Source: Perkinsus marinus ATCC 50983 (lineage: Eukaryota > Perkinsozoa > Perkinsida > Perkinsidae). From it: a stretch of 39,494 nucleotides of DNA. The notes below the pieces were generated by a model, which did not search any database, had not been told where the DNA came from, and saw only the letters and a program-made list of their open reading frames with translations. Made by a program: the position numbers and the translations under genes. This document shows, in pieces, positions 29,421-39,494 of this stretch. The number at the start of each line of letters is the position of its first letter. Position 1 is the stretch's first letter. The stretch covers positions 11,947 through 51,440 of the forward strand of contig NW_003202570.1 in the NCBI RefSeq assembly GCF_000006405.1. The letters run 5' to 3'.

Positions 29421-31163
29421 ATGGAACAACTTGATTGCCATAAAGTCTCGGCTGACGGAGCGAGCGTTGCGGCTGAGAGGCCATGCGTGGCCTACCATGA
29501 CGCTTTTAAGCTCAACCCTCCACCTGGATTCAGTGAGGGAGAGCCGCCTTGTATTGAGGCTCATCGTCCGACCACTCCACCGAGCCCGGATGGAATCTTT
29601 GGTGATGCTCTTGAAGATGCGAGTAAAGTGATGGTCGTTACCTTTCAGGTGGAATCTCTCTCGACGACCACACGGGTGTCTTTTCGGCATACCTGAGTAA
29701 CTCTACTATGACGGAGTCTGATGGAGGTGACTTCAGCGATCCGATCGGCTATGGCAAATTCGATGATCCTTGTATGGTAGGAATTGTTCAGTATAATAGT
29801 TGATGGAGATCTTCATTCTCATCAGGCAATAGCATCACCTATGGATTCTTCGACGTTCCTAACTATGCCTATGCCCCTCAACCTCATCGAGGCCCTGGTC
29901 GACATCGGTGTTGAGGAAGCTGGCGCGCCGCTACCTAGCCGGTCCAGTCTTGAGCTCCTTTCGAACGCTGCCTCTACTGCTGCCAGAACCGCCGCTGGTG
30001 ACACGGTTGCTACAGTCAGCCAGGAACGTGCTACTCGTGCGCTTACCCGTATGCTTGAGCGGTTTGCTGTTATCTGGGAAGACTACTGTAAGGAGTTGGT
30101 CGCTGGTGTTGACAGTCTACATCATCAGACGTCAACTATTGCTGCCACTTCAACTAAGGACGCTCCCTCATACCTCTACACCCGTGGGCACCATATCGAT
30201 TATGATCTCACCTCAGCTACCTTGGGACCTCTCACTGCTACTACTGTTGAGCCACCTACACCAGAAGGGTCTCCACAAGTAGCATCCATGGAGCCTGGCC
30301 TTAGGAGGGCTAAGAGCTTCTCGACTACCACCTCGTCGTCGGCTAACAGTATATCAATGCCTTCTACTACGGTTCATGCTGCTACTCCTTTCAACACATT
30401 GCCACAGCATTTGGTCGACCCTAGAGAATGGTGTACTGTTATTCTAAGAAACATTCCCAACAAGTATGATGAAGTTATGCTTATCGAGCAGTTTAACGCC
30501 TCGGGTTTCTTTACCGACTCCCACATTCGCTACGTATACACGCCCAAGGATGCGACCAACAATTGCAATCTGGGATATGCCTTTGTTGATTTGGTCGACC
30601 ATGATGTGGCCGTCAAGTTCACTTCAGTCTATGAGGGCTTCCGTCTGCCCAGTTCGAAGTCTCGTAAGGTTTGCAGTGCCAACTGGGCGAAGATGCAATC
30701 AGTGCCGATGGCGGCTACTCGGAGTGGTGGTGTCCATACTACCATCAGAAAGGATAGCCGAGTTCTCTCTGGCGGCAGGAAAGGGTCTACGACTATGGCT
30801 ACTCCTCGGAGGTTTGTCACTAGAAAAAACGACAACAACTCGCGTATGTGTAGTCCGCCTGGGATGAGCTCTGTCAATGAGATCACCGTCACTGGTCTTC
30901 CCTCTCGCCATAGCCGTGGGCAGATGGTCGAGCTGTTGTCAACACGATTTGGCTCGGTGGTCTCCTGTGTGGTGGACGATAAGAATGAGTGCAAGGTCAC
31001 GTTCGAGAGCTCTATTGTGGCCCTCTCTGTGAAGGAGGCTATTCTCTCAGGCACTGTGGAAGTTGACGGTCACGTCTTGAGGCTTGGTGGTAACAGCTTT
31101 GACGACGACGGTGCGGGTCTGCAGTTCAATGTTGGTCCGCTAGATGACTATCTCACTCAGTGA
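29421..31163 (+). CDS. Mei2-like RNA-binding protein
   Basis: Three exons (29421-29622, 29649-29776, 29826-31163) give 555 residues in one frame. The key domain is the Mei2 C-terminal RRM (RRM_2), about residues 308-396: REWCTVILRNIPNKYDEVML, then IRYVYTPKDATNNCNLGYAF, FVDLVDHDVAVKF, CSANWAKMQ. Mei2 proteins bind RNA and control meiosis or development. A second, divergent RRM-like unit follows at about 458-530 (NEITVTGLPSRHSRGQMVEL, SCVVDDKNECKVTFES). The N-terminal half is Pro/Ser/Thr-rich with acidic patches (TMTESDGGDFSDPIGYGKF) and otherwise low in structure. The first intron is only 26 nt (29623-29648). Reading through it hits a stop, so splicing is needed to reach the long exon. Confidence 0.88.
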
Positions 31164-32109
31164 TGAATTCAGAATCATCAGCTCATGGCGATTGCTTGTG
31201 TGGTTTTGATATCAAATTATAATGTCGTTCATTCACAGTATCGGACTCCTTGTGGTACTAGGGATGTTGTCCTCTGTGAAGTTCATCATATTGCTGCTAG
31301 TTAGATTCATCGTACTTTCGACTGTATTAAGTTGCCTTTGATGTAGTACTACTATCTTCATCATTCTACATATCATTTTGCTAATCTCAATCAACAATCA
31401 TACTCATCGAAATCTTATTCCCCGTAAATTGGTGGTCATTGTCGTCTCGGTCCTGCCGTCGATGACCACCATCATTAATTTGCTTAGTATCGTCGTGTTC
31501 CTCCTCTGTACTAGCCTGGTGCTACTATTATTATAGTGATACTAGCATTAGAATCGTTGGGGATCTCAAATATCCTCAGACGGCCTATTTCTGAACTGCT
31601 ATATCGGTTGTCGGTGAATTTTCTCGTAGTGCTTTTAATATTCACATATATTTTTCTTCTTTAGGAGTAGATAATGTTTCACAATCTCCATCATCAACAA
31701 TCGTTATCAGGTCCTTGGTGCTCTGCCGATGCTGCAACGTTGAGTTCAGTCCTTCAATCGTCGCCAGTTTTCCTCATGTGTTCATTCGTATGACTTTCTA
31801 CTCGTAATGGTTAGGCTTTCGAAGGTTCATTCAATGCAGCAGTTCTTCATTATAACGGCATGATTGGTGTATCGCTGTAGGGCAGAGCTCCTAATGCTAT
31901 ACGTCGCGTGAGGATTATCCTCTCGCCTTGAGTGCGGCGCGCATCAACAGGAAGGTTGATGTGAGTTTTCTCTTCGTGGTCAGGCTCGTTAGCCTTTGTA
32001 TTGCACAGTTCCCGCCCATTGTCTAGTACAGCTAAAAGGTTCACAGGTCTATGGTTTATGTTAATGTATGCTCATGTTCTGCTGGATTCTCGAGAGGGAG
32101 GCTAGTGGT
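31164..32109. other. Intergenic region
   Basis: AT-rich 3' region after the Mei2-like stop. No exon or known repeat seen. Confidence 0.4.
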
Positions 32110-32442
32110 ATGGCCCCTAGTTCTGACTGGCTCGGTCAACCGGCAGGGCTTCCTTGCAGCTTCATCTCGTTGGCGCCCCCCAGGACCTCTGAGGGTGGTT
32201 CAGCTCAGCTCTGCATGTAACTCGTTTGGATACTCACGACAAAGTGGACGACATCCTCTCGATGCACGATTGGTCAGATGCGATCGACGCATCGTGAGAT
32301 ATGTGGTGTCCCCGAAAATTGATTATAGGGAAAACGAGCTCGATTGGCTAGTGCGTTTGAAGAGCAGACGTCATTTCTCGAGGTTAATAAGAACCGATCT
32401 GAAGCTATATTGTGTTTCGACATAGTTGAACGTGAAGTGTAA
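32110..32442 (+). CDS. Possible small gene with a 16-nt microexon
   Basis: Exons 32110-32216, 32278-32293 and 32329-32442 join in frame to a 78-residue protein: MAPSSDWLGQPAGLPCSFIS near the start, then CICDRRIGKRARLASAFEE and FLEVNKNRSEAILCFDIVE, stop TAA 32440-32442. The C-terminal half is charged and helical in appearance. Splice sites are GT-AG. No family recognised. Sequence after the stop (VTLREEISVRKPEEAEKF) also looks coding, so the true 3' structure may differ. A perfect short hairpin (ACATTAC-TAT-GTAATGT) sits over the stop. Confidence 0.35.
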
Positions 32443-32893
32443 ACATTACTATGTAATGTGAAAGAAGTAACCCTTCGTGAGGAGATTAGTGTAAGGAAAC
32501 CCGAAGAAGCTGAGAAGTTTTGAGCCGCGGCCAAAGGCGTGCGGAAGGCGGATGTGATAGTTTTTAAGGTACTCGATATTATGTCCATCTCAGAGACCCT
32601 CTAGACGTTATGGCTGTGTGCTCCTCGAGTTAGCGATGGTGTGCTATGTTCTCCCCTGGAGATCGTGCCTCAATATCAAGGGTCGTTTATATCGAACGCT
32701 CGTCGCGATGATGATGAGATGATGATGCTCGATTGATTGCATGACTTGGCTTGAGCCGTGTATTTATTTTAGCTGTACTGTTTGTTTGTTAATTAAAATT
32801 GTGGTGAATGAACACCTTACAAGGGAAATGTGATTCCTTTACTCGCGGAGAGAGGGCGGAGTTTAGAAGAGCGTTTTAGTTGTGATTCTTTGA
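32443..32893. other. Intergenic region upstream of CFAP57
   Basis: Holds a short GATGATGATG run near 32708-32727 and AT-rich sequence before the CFAP57 start. Nothing else supported. Confidence 0.4.
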
Positions 32894-35800
32894 ATGGCAA
32901 GTGAAGGTGACCAATCGGAATTAATGGGTGTCGTTGAACCCGAGATGCTGGTGAGTAGGAGTCCTGTGGTGAGTAATTGCGTACTGAGGATTAGTCTTGA
33001 GCGCCTGGTCATCGTGGAGTGGCTATAGAAACGCGAGACCATATGATTGAGCATTGGCAGTTGGCGTCTTTCACAGTGTGGTGATCTGATATTGTGTTCA
33101 GGCAATCGACGGTGATGAACTTGATGGGAGCTTCCCGGTCAGCCTGCAGCCACGTTACGTCTTTGGTGTCCGATCTGATGTCAAAAACGGGGTGGGTGGC
33201 ATCGATTGTCATACCATCTTTTTCGCCACTTTTCCTCTACAGCTAGAAATTGCGCCTTTAATTGTAGATGAGAGTCTTCCGTCTGAGAGGTTGATGGATT
33301 ACTCGACCGGTTGGGATTTTCTCATAGCAGTTTCGGTGACGCTTTAGTCGGCGAATACATCTGGAATCGGTTCCATGATGGACGCGTGAAATTTCATTAT
33401 ATTTCTAATATATTTTTCACGTTTATTGCTTCATATGTGCGTCGAAAAACTGATGATCATTGGGTATGGTTTCTCCTGCGGCTCGCAGCGTTAGAATTTG
33501 TGTTTGCTTTCCGCAGCTGAGCTCAGGAGTTCTATACGAACTGGCTTGAAAGTGACTTGAAACCAATGAGAATTTTTTCATGTTGTCACAGACACATGTA
33601 GTTGATCATGTGCACATTTTCCCACAAAGCCTGCAGGTTCACTTCACCGACGAGAAGCATGTCGTCTATGTTGCTGGGAATAACATTGTGAGGTCCATGT
33701 CTGTCAATTGCCGTTAGAACTGTCATCCTTCCTCAGGTCCATCTTGAGATAGAGCACCATACGCAAACGTTCCTGCCTACTATCAGCGAAGAAGGAGGGC
33801 TGGGGATCTGCTGTACTGCATTGTCGAGTGACAGACGGTGAGCTCCTTTGGTTGAGAGTATCAATTTATGGTATTGCTAGTTTGAAGAATTTACGGTATC
33901 AATTTCATACCGTAAATTCTTCAACTCATAATTGGAATTCATTTAGCATTTCCTTGGTTTGCGGAGTGAGCATTTGAAAGTTATTAATTTATTAAAAATA
34001 CGCCATTACGTCATATGTCATGAATATGAATATCACTGGAGTTTCACCCGTGATATGAAAAAACTAGTGAGAAAATATATTTCATGACTACTGCATATTG
34101 CGTTTTTCACAGAGTATTACGCCACTTTCACGTAAAGCGGGTGGAGCTCCAGTGTGTCAAACACGATTAATCCCAACATTATATATCATATTGATAAGGA
34201 TAATAGATATAGCATTTTAAGGTACCTAGCTGTTGGAGGGCGTCACCACGAGCGAGCTATCATCACTGTGTTCGATCTTGCAAGTTCGAAGAAAGTCAAG
34301 ACTTTGCAAACCGACGCTGGACTTGAGGACATCGATTGCATGGCGTTCTCTGATGGGGAGGAAAAGTACGTATTATAGATTCACGTACTTTGCCAGACTC
34401 CTGGAGTAACCCCGCTGTCGTGGCATTTTCATGGCTTTTGTGGAGTTTGGACGGTTGACCCCCTTGTGAGGTTAGTTGTGTCGTACTTGTAGATATATTG
34501 TGGCGTTGTCAACGGTTGCTGCACAAGTAGGCCCACAGCATGCCACACACACAGCATATCAGGAGGCGCCTGCTGACGGGCCCACCAGATCAGGCTGTAA
34601 ACTGTCTTGCTGGGTGGGGTGGGGTCTCGCGTGTGATTACTTTCTGAGACGCATGTTGTTGGCAGAATTTGGATGCGGAAGAAGAAGGGGTATCATCGAG
34701 CGTCGATCTTTTGAGAGGATATCCATCGACAATCAATGCTAAGGTGTTAGAGAAAGAAGTCGGAGCTATGAAAACTCGCTCGAACACTACGGAGTTGTCT
34801 CTTGTGTGTGGAATCGGATGATGACGACCAAGAGGATTGATTATTCTTCACGCTATATATTCACCTCATTGGATTTCCATTCAGTGTATCTGCTCACTCG
34901 GAAGATAGTTTTGTGGCACGTGATAATTAGTGAGCTTTCCGACACTACTTTTTTCGAAGGCTTGTGAAGGCTCACGTTATATGTATGTTCCCCCTCAGGC
35001 GGATCATGTATCATTCTTCAACTCCACTAGAATAGGTGTCACCGGAATCAACTTGGTGGCGGTTTACGAAAGGTCTGATGCTGGAGAGCTGATGGCAGCA
35101 GTAAGTTGGGATTAACGGAGTTGGTGATGCATTTGATGATTTCTCTTATGAATGTTGTTTGTATGCAAACTCAACTGCATGTAGGAGATTTCTGCAACGG
35201 TCTTCCCAACAGACGTGTATTCCTAATTACTTCCTTAAATAGAGTATTTCTACTCTTATACGCGTTTGATTTCTGTGCTGCGAATCTGTTGAGCAGCTTC
35301 TGCAGGCAACAGTCGAGGAGCGCCTCCAGGGTCTACCAGCATCACACCGTAATGCCTCTGGTGAGTTCATCATCACCAACCATTTATGGACTCAGGTGAG
35401 GGGACTAGTCAATGATTCGTCTACATGTGATGAACTCATCAGGCTGGCGACATACTCTGCGCTACGGCATTTGGCAACCTTGTTCTGTTTGACCAGCATG
35501 GGGTTTTCAAGTAGGGTTTATCGTCGCTGAGAACTCCTTTTGCTCTGGAGAGTGCCAAGTTTCGTTTTCCTCATTATTTTTGCCGTACGGTTCGCTTCGT
35601 CCCGAGCTGGCGTGATGGGGTTGAGCTTAGTTTTCATCATCGCTTAGGTGTTCATGGAGTGCTTCCTATCAGGTATTCACTATCGATGGATGCCCCGACT
35701 ATAAAAGGGGCGTATCGTACGATGATTCCCTGGTCCAGAGGAGGCTTCCTTGCTGTTGGTGAGGACAGTGTAGTGAGGATGCTGAGGAGGAACTCGGATG

Positions 35801-38800
35801 ACATAGATGAGGTTAAAAATTTCATGCAGAAGTCTATGAGCCGCGGTGTTTCAGCCGTATCGTTTGTCCAGAGTATTCACGATTGACCCACCGGGAAAGT
35901 TTTTCCGCAGAAATGAAGGTGCGACGAAGAATGCGGCTTCGAACAGTCATATGCATTCGTCAGGTAGTGGACTCTCATCATCGTACGGAGCTGGAAGGAA
36001 CAGCAAAGTGAAAAGGGATGAATTATCATTTCGTACAGGATGGTGATGCTCCGTTAGGTCAGCCTGATCAAACCTGTGTCGGTGTCTCTGGCACCATCGG
36101 AGAATTACCTGGCAGTGATCACTGAGTGCGGACAGTTGCTCTGCGTCCCGCTTCGATCAGTCAGACGTGAGTGCGCTATCAGTAGTGTGGGAATAGAAAT
36201 TGGTGATGATGGTAGAAATTGTGGAGATTTTCTGGGAAACTTTTATCGGTTTTTTGGCAATGTTTTGCATTATATCGTGTGTAAATTTTCGTGATGTAGT
36301 GAGGAAACTCCTGAGATCGAGTGAGAAAAGCAAACTGCTGTAGGGGTAAGGCATGCACTATCTCGAAAGGAAGGTGGTCGGCAAGATGAGAAGTACAACC
36401 CGGTTGAACAAATGGCGAACTGGATGCTGTGTAGGGACTATCTCATGTTTATCGCTATCGAGTCCATCGTGTAGGCTCCTTCCACAGTGGGCTAATACTG
36501 GGAATGGGCATTTGCGCTCGAAAGCCGATAGTCGCCACTTGTGGAGTTGACAATACGGTGAGATGAAGGATGCTGCTTGGGGTGTTGATCGAACAGCTCA
36601 GGTGCGCTTTTGGAACTTTCGAGATCGTCGTTGCGAGCTGGAGCAGTACTTTATGGAAGATGCGTTTTCAATCGCTCTGCACCCAAGTGGGTTACAAGCA
36701 CTGATTGGCTTCATCGACAGACTTCGGCTGATGGATGTGAGTTATGAGGAAGCGGAGAGGTTCAGTGATCATCAATAGCGAGTTGAAGCTCTAGTGAATG
36801 AAAAAATATGCACGCAGTCAACGTTAAGTATTAATGGGGACTGTGAGGAAGCGTCTATTGCATACTACTACTGGTGTGTAGAGATGTGCAGTAGTATCAC
36901 TGCTGCATATCTTGACAGTCTACACGCAGTGAAGCTACTAGTTGAGCAGACAAAACATATATTCTGAGGTCTAAGTAGACGTAGTTAGATGTCTCATGCA
37001 GTGTTGGGAAATACGCACATGGTCGACCAGATGTGTTGGTGCCAATATGAGACTTTTGAGGAAATTTCGGGAAATTCTTGTTGGTTCTTGTACGGTTCTA
37101 CCCGAAATCGCATAGAAATTTCCATACAAGTGAGGAAATTTTAGAGCGCAGTTGAAGAAAGCCATCATATTTCCTAACACTGCATGCGACAGTCGAGAGA
37201 TCCTAATTGGCTCTCTTTATTGATAACGTCGAGGTTTGTTATGAGATTGGACTGTCGGCTGATTAGGTCCTGAGGGATGAACTGAAGACTTACAGGGACT
37301 TTCCGCATATCAAGAGCTGTAGAGAGTGCCGTTTTAGCAACGGTGGCCATATGTTCGCTGCAGCTTGTGGAAACAGCATTGAGGTTATTAGGGAGCTCAT
37401 CGACGTTGCCTGTACTTGAGCTCATGTGTAGCACTATTCGTTGGCTGTGGACGAAATTTTAGAGAGAATTAGCCTTTGTATTGCTCATAGGTGGCAGCGC
37501 AAGGGGTATATGTAATTTTTTATTTTTTTGTTCACTCATTTCTTCTTTCGGAGAGGCGTTTGCGGATGGTCGTCTCTGCCAGGTCTATAAGACTTACACG
37601 TGCGAGCTTCTCTATCACCTGAAGGGACATAACAACAAAGTAAGCAGCTCCCACTGTGATGGCAAGTAGACTTTCCTCTAGGTCAGGACGATCAGCTGGA
37701 ATTGGGACGATTCGAGATTGGTCAGTGGTGGACTGGATGGCGCTGTGTAAGTGCTTCTGTTCCCACCACGAATCGCTTGTGAGTTAGTTCTCTCTGAATA
37801 TAGTAGAGCAAGTGATGTCGCTTGCAATGGTGGAGTAGTGAGGGGTCTGTGTGAAGATACGAGTACAACATAGTGGCTGGAGGACAGAGGATATCGGACT
37901 GGGTGAATAAGACTCTCTTGGTATCTTCAACTGCGGTCTGGACGGAAATGTCAACAGAAACTGAGAAGGGACCGCTTATGTTCGGCTTGCCGGTCACTCG
38001 CGTGTAGTCTGGTCGACGGTTTCGCAGTGGACTGGTTATAGTCTCTCCTAGGTACGTTGTTGGTAACACCAAGAGCATTCGGGAGGTTTACTGCTCACAA
38101 CTGCAGAACACTATTGGAGAGGAGTCGCCCTGTGAAGAGAATGGATGTGCGGACTCGGTCAACTTGGGTCAAATCTGTGTGGGAGCGAGTGAGGCTCTGC
38201 TCTTATGGGCTGCGTGGATGATACGCGATTGACAGGCACGAGGATGATGTTTGTGAGCACTTCATCTCCGAATTCTAGTGAAGACGGTATGAGACTCTCT
38301 ATGGCGCTGCGGAAAGATTCCAACTCAGGTCGGGGAGGTGCTATCCGCTGCTATAGGCTTCCATCCTCGGAGGATGACCCTGCTGGAGATGACCCGGCAT
38401 CATCGGACTCGAACGCTAATGCCAAGTACTCTGGCTTGCTCTGGCTGTGATCATCTCGACTCGCGGTTTCACAATGCAGTATATATTTGCTGAGAATTCG
38501 CGTCGTCATTCATCAGACTCGTTTTATGGATCCTTATTCAGTTTCTTGGAGTATCCATGCCACTTTGGAGAGGTGACGAGGATGGCGATATCCGATGATG
38601 AGAGGTAAGGCTTGTGTGGGGCCACTATCGGTTGGTAGGTACATGGTCACTCTCCGTCTGACAGGCTGATCACTTCTCCTCGCTGGCTCTGCTGTCGTGG
38701 CAATGCCGTTGTCTCAGGTTGTTGTTCACGTGTGGAGAGGACGGTTGCGTGTATGTGTTTGATATATGGTTGGTTCGTCATGGTTAATCTCAATAGTGTA

Positions 38801-39494
38801 GATTTATATTCAGGGATAAGAGCAGGCTGCCGGTCGCCGACGGACTGGATGGGATGTCTGAAGCGGCATATGAGGAGCGAAACATGCCGTGAGCTCCATT
38901 GGCCTTCTTGCGTTTGTTCATCCGGAGCGCGTTGGTTCCCTCGTGCGCTTGATCGGGACCAGACCGTCACGCCAGGGTCTCTGCGTTTCATTTGAATAGA
39001 TAGAATGCGTCTATTAGGAAGCTTCTCCTTGGAAGCGCGATGAGAAATTGTGTTTCTTGCCTCCCTGGGAATCCGAATTAGTTTCCTCGAGGGAATATGG
39101 GAGGATTCTGTATTATGCTCCAAAGCGATTGCTAGTGAAAGCTTTCCAATTGCCGTAGGCTCGTACTTGACTTGTCCGTTGTGAAGGTACTCAGATGAGG
39201 TGCTGGTGACCAAAGCTGGTTTGGAAGAGCAGCGTCACCTCCGTAAGGACCTCAAACGCCAAGTCGATGAGCTGACAACGCAGTCAGACTATCAGCTACG
39301 TCAGAGGTGAGGAGGCTGGCTTACGGCTCACGAACAGGTTATCATAGGGAGGTGTACCATGCTGAGAGGATCGCCGAGATGGAAGCGAAGTTTCAAGAGG
39401 CCCTGAAACTGAAGAAAGAGAAGTACGGCGGTGGTGTCGAAAACAATAGGCGTCTCATTTCCTCCTTGGTTGGTCGGTCGCTGCAGACTATCGG
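32894..39494 (+). CDS. CFAP57: CFAP57 (WDR65), cilia- and flagella-associated WD-repeat protein (3' partial)
   Basis: Exon 1 is 32894-32950 (MASEGDQSELMGVVEPEML). Later exons include 33102-33191 (PRYVFGVRSDVKNG), 33637-33687, 33737-33837, 34222-34365 (RYLAVGG-like, RAIITVFDLASSKKVKTLQT), then FFNSTRIGVTGINLVAVYE, GDILCATAFGNLVLFDQHG, 36602-36736 (VRFWNFRDRRCELEQY, SIALHPSGLQALIGFIDRLR), 37267-37383 (HIKSCRECRFSNGGHMFAAA), 37583-37639 (YKTYTCELLYHLKGHNNK), 37682-37746 (SWNWDDSRLVSGGLDGAV), about 37857-37990, 38814 onward, 39195-39306 (DEVLVTKAGLEEQRHLRK) and 39348 to the end (HAERIAEMEAKFQEALKL). WD beta-propellers followed by a coiled coil match CFAP57, which helps dock inner-arm dyneins. Introns range from about 41 to 530 nt. 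Several middle exon borders are not fixed. Confidence 0.92.
33882..33924. repeat. Perfect 18-bp hairpin in a CFAP57 intron
   Basis: Left arm TTGAAGAATTTACGGTAT (33882-33899), 7-nt loop, right arm its exact reverse complement (33907-33924). It lies within the 384-nt intron 33838-34221. Confidence 0.9.
36737..37266 (+). other. Long CFAP57 intron containing a dispersed repeat
   Basis: The intron joins RLMD to VLRDELKTY with phase kept. Its middle (37010-37140) is related to 2050-2165, indicating insertion of a repeat into the intron. This explains its unusual length. Confidence 0.65.

Noticed and set aside
30629-31054. 141-codon minus-strand frame within the Mei2-like gene
   Set aside because: Antisense to a well-supported RRM exon, so it is a shadow.
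34366-34440. A sixth T-arm-like motif in a CFAP57 intron (GGAGTAACCCC then GGCATTTT)
   Set aside because: Lacks the TTCGA core and the 13-nt spacing, so it was not counted.
38647-39213. 188-codon open frame on the minus strand
   Set aside because: It overlaps CFAP57 exons on the plus strand and reads as basic, low-order sequence with no domain; it is a shadow frame.
1-39494. Dinoflagellate/Perkinsus spliced-leader gene sequence
   Set aside because: I looked for a TTGGCTCAAG-type end on both strands and found none, so trans-splicing is only suggested by acceptor-like sites before start codons.
1-39494. CRISPR array, rRNA or insertion-sequence transposase
   Set aside because: No regularly spaced direct repeats, rRNA-like stretches or recognisable transposase or reverse-transcriptase motifs were seen.

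Overview
This window looks like nuclear DNA of an intron-rich, flagellated protist, most plausibly an alveolate of the Perkinsus/dinoflagellate/apicomplexan grouping. That is an inference from gene content and splice structure, not from a database match. Most genes are cut by very short GT-AG introns (mostly 35-57 nt, one apparently 26 nt). They encode eukaryotic proteins: a dual-family immunophilin (FKBP-TPR-cyclophilin, a fusion described in Toxoplasma), alpha-SNAP, a Mei2-type RRM protein, the axonemal dynein light chain p28 and the ciliary WD-repeat protein CFAP57. No prokaryotic operon signals, CRISPR array or rRNA were seen.

Layout. 1-1746 (+): 3' part of the dual immunophilin. 2490-7040: left arm of a large inverted repeat carrying three copies of a small gene for a 77-residue SMP (seed-maturation/LEA-like) protein; one copy has lost its stop. 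8806-9856 (+): COPI-associated-type membrane protein. 10197-11034 (+): GNAT acetyltransferase. 11417-13343 (+): p28 (DNALI1), nine exons. 13459-14838 and 14906-16273 (+): two adjacent intronless paralogues of the mpaB/rubber-oxygenase (DUF2236) family, each with a C-terminal membrane anchor. 16807-18122 (-): alpha-SNAP, ten exons. 18293-18656 (-): small unassigned coding region. About 19035-22009 (+): long multi-exon protein with repeated UspA-like alpha/beta domains. 22427-24398 (-): two unassigned genes. 25060-28165: right arm of the inverted repeat with two more SMP genes in opposite orientation. 29421-31163 (+): Mei2-like RNA-binding protein. 32110-32442 (+): possible small gene. 32894-39494 (+): CFAP57, running off the window.

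Two things stand out. First, the 18-kb block holding the membrane, dynein, oxygenase, SNARE and Usp-like genes is bracketed by inverted arms each carrying SMP genes. The SMP reading frame is almost unchanged between copies while the flanks drift by indels and repeat expansion. Second, three frame-supported introns and two further intron-like stretches share a T-arm-like motif (box B, then exactly 13 nt to CATTT). It resembles the 3' end of a tRNA plus its T-run and may mark a tRNA-derived introner family. Some reading frames need single-base corrections (for example near 740), so local sequence errors or decay are possible.
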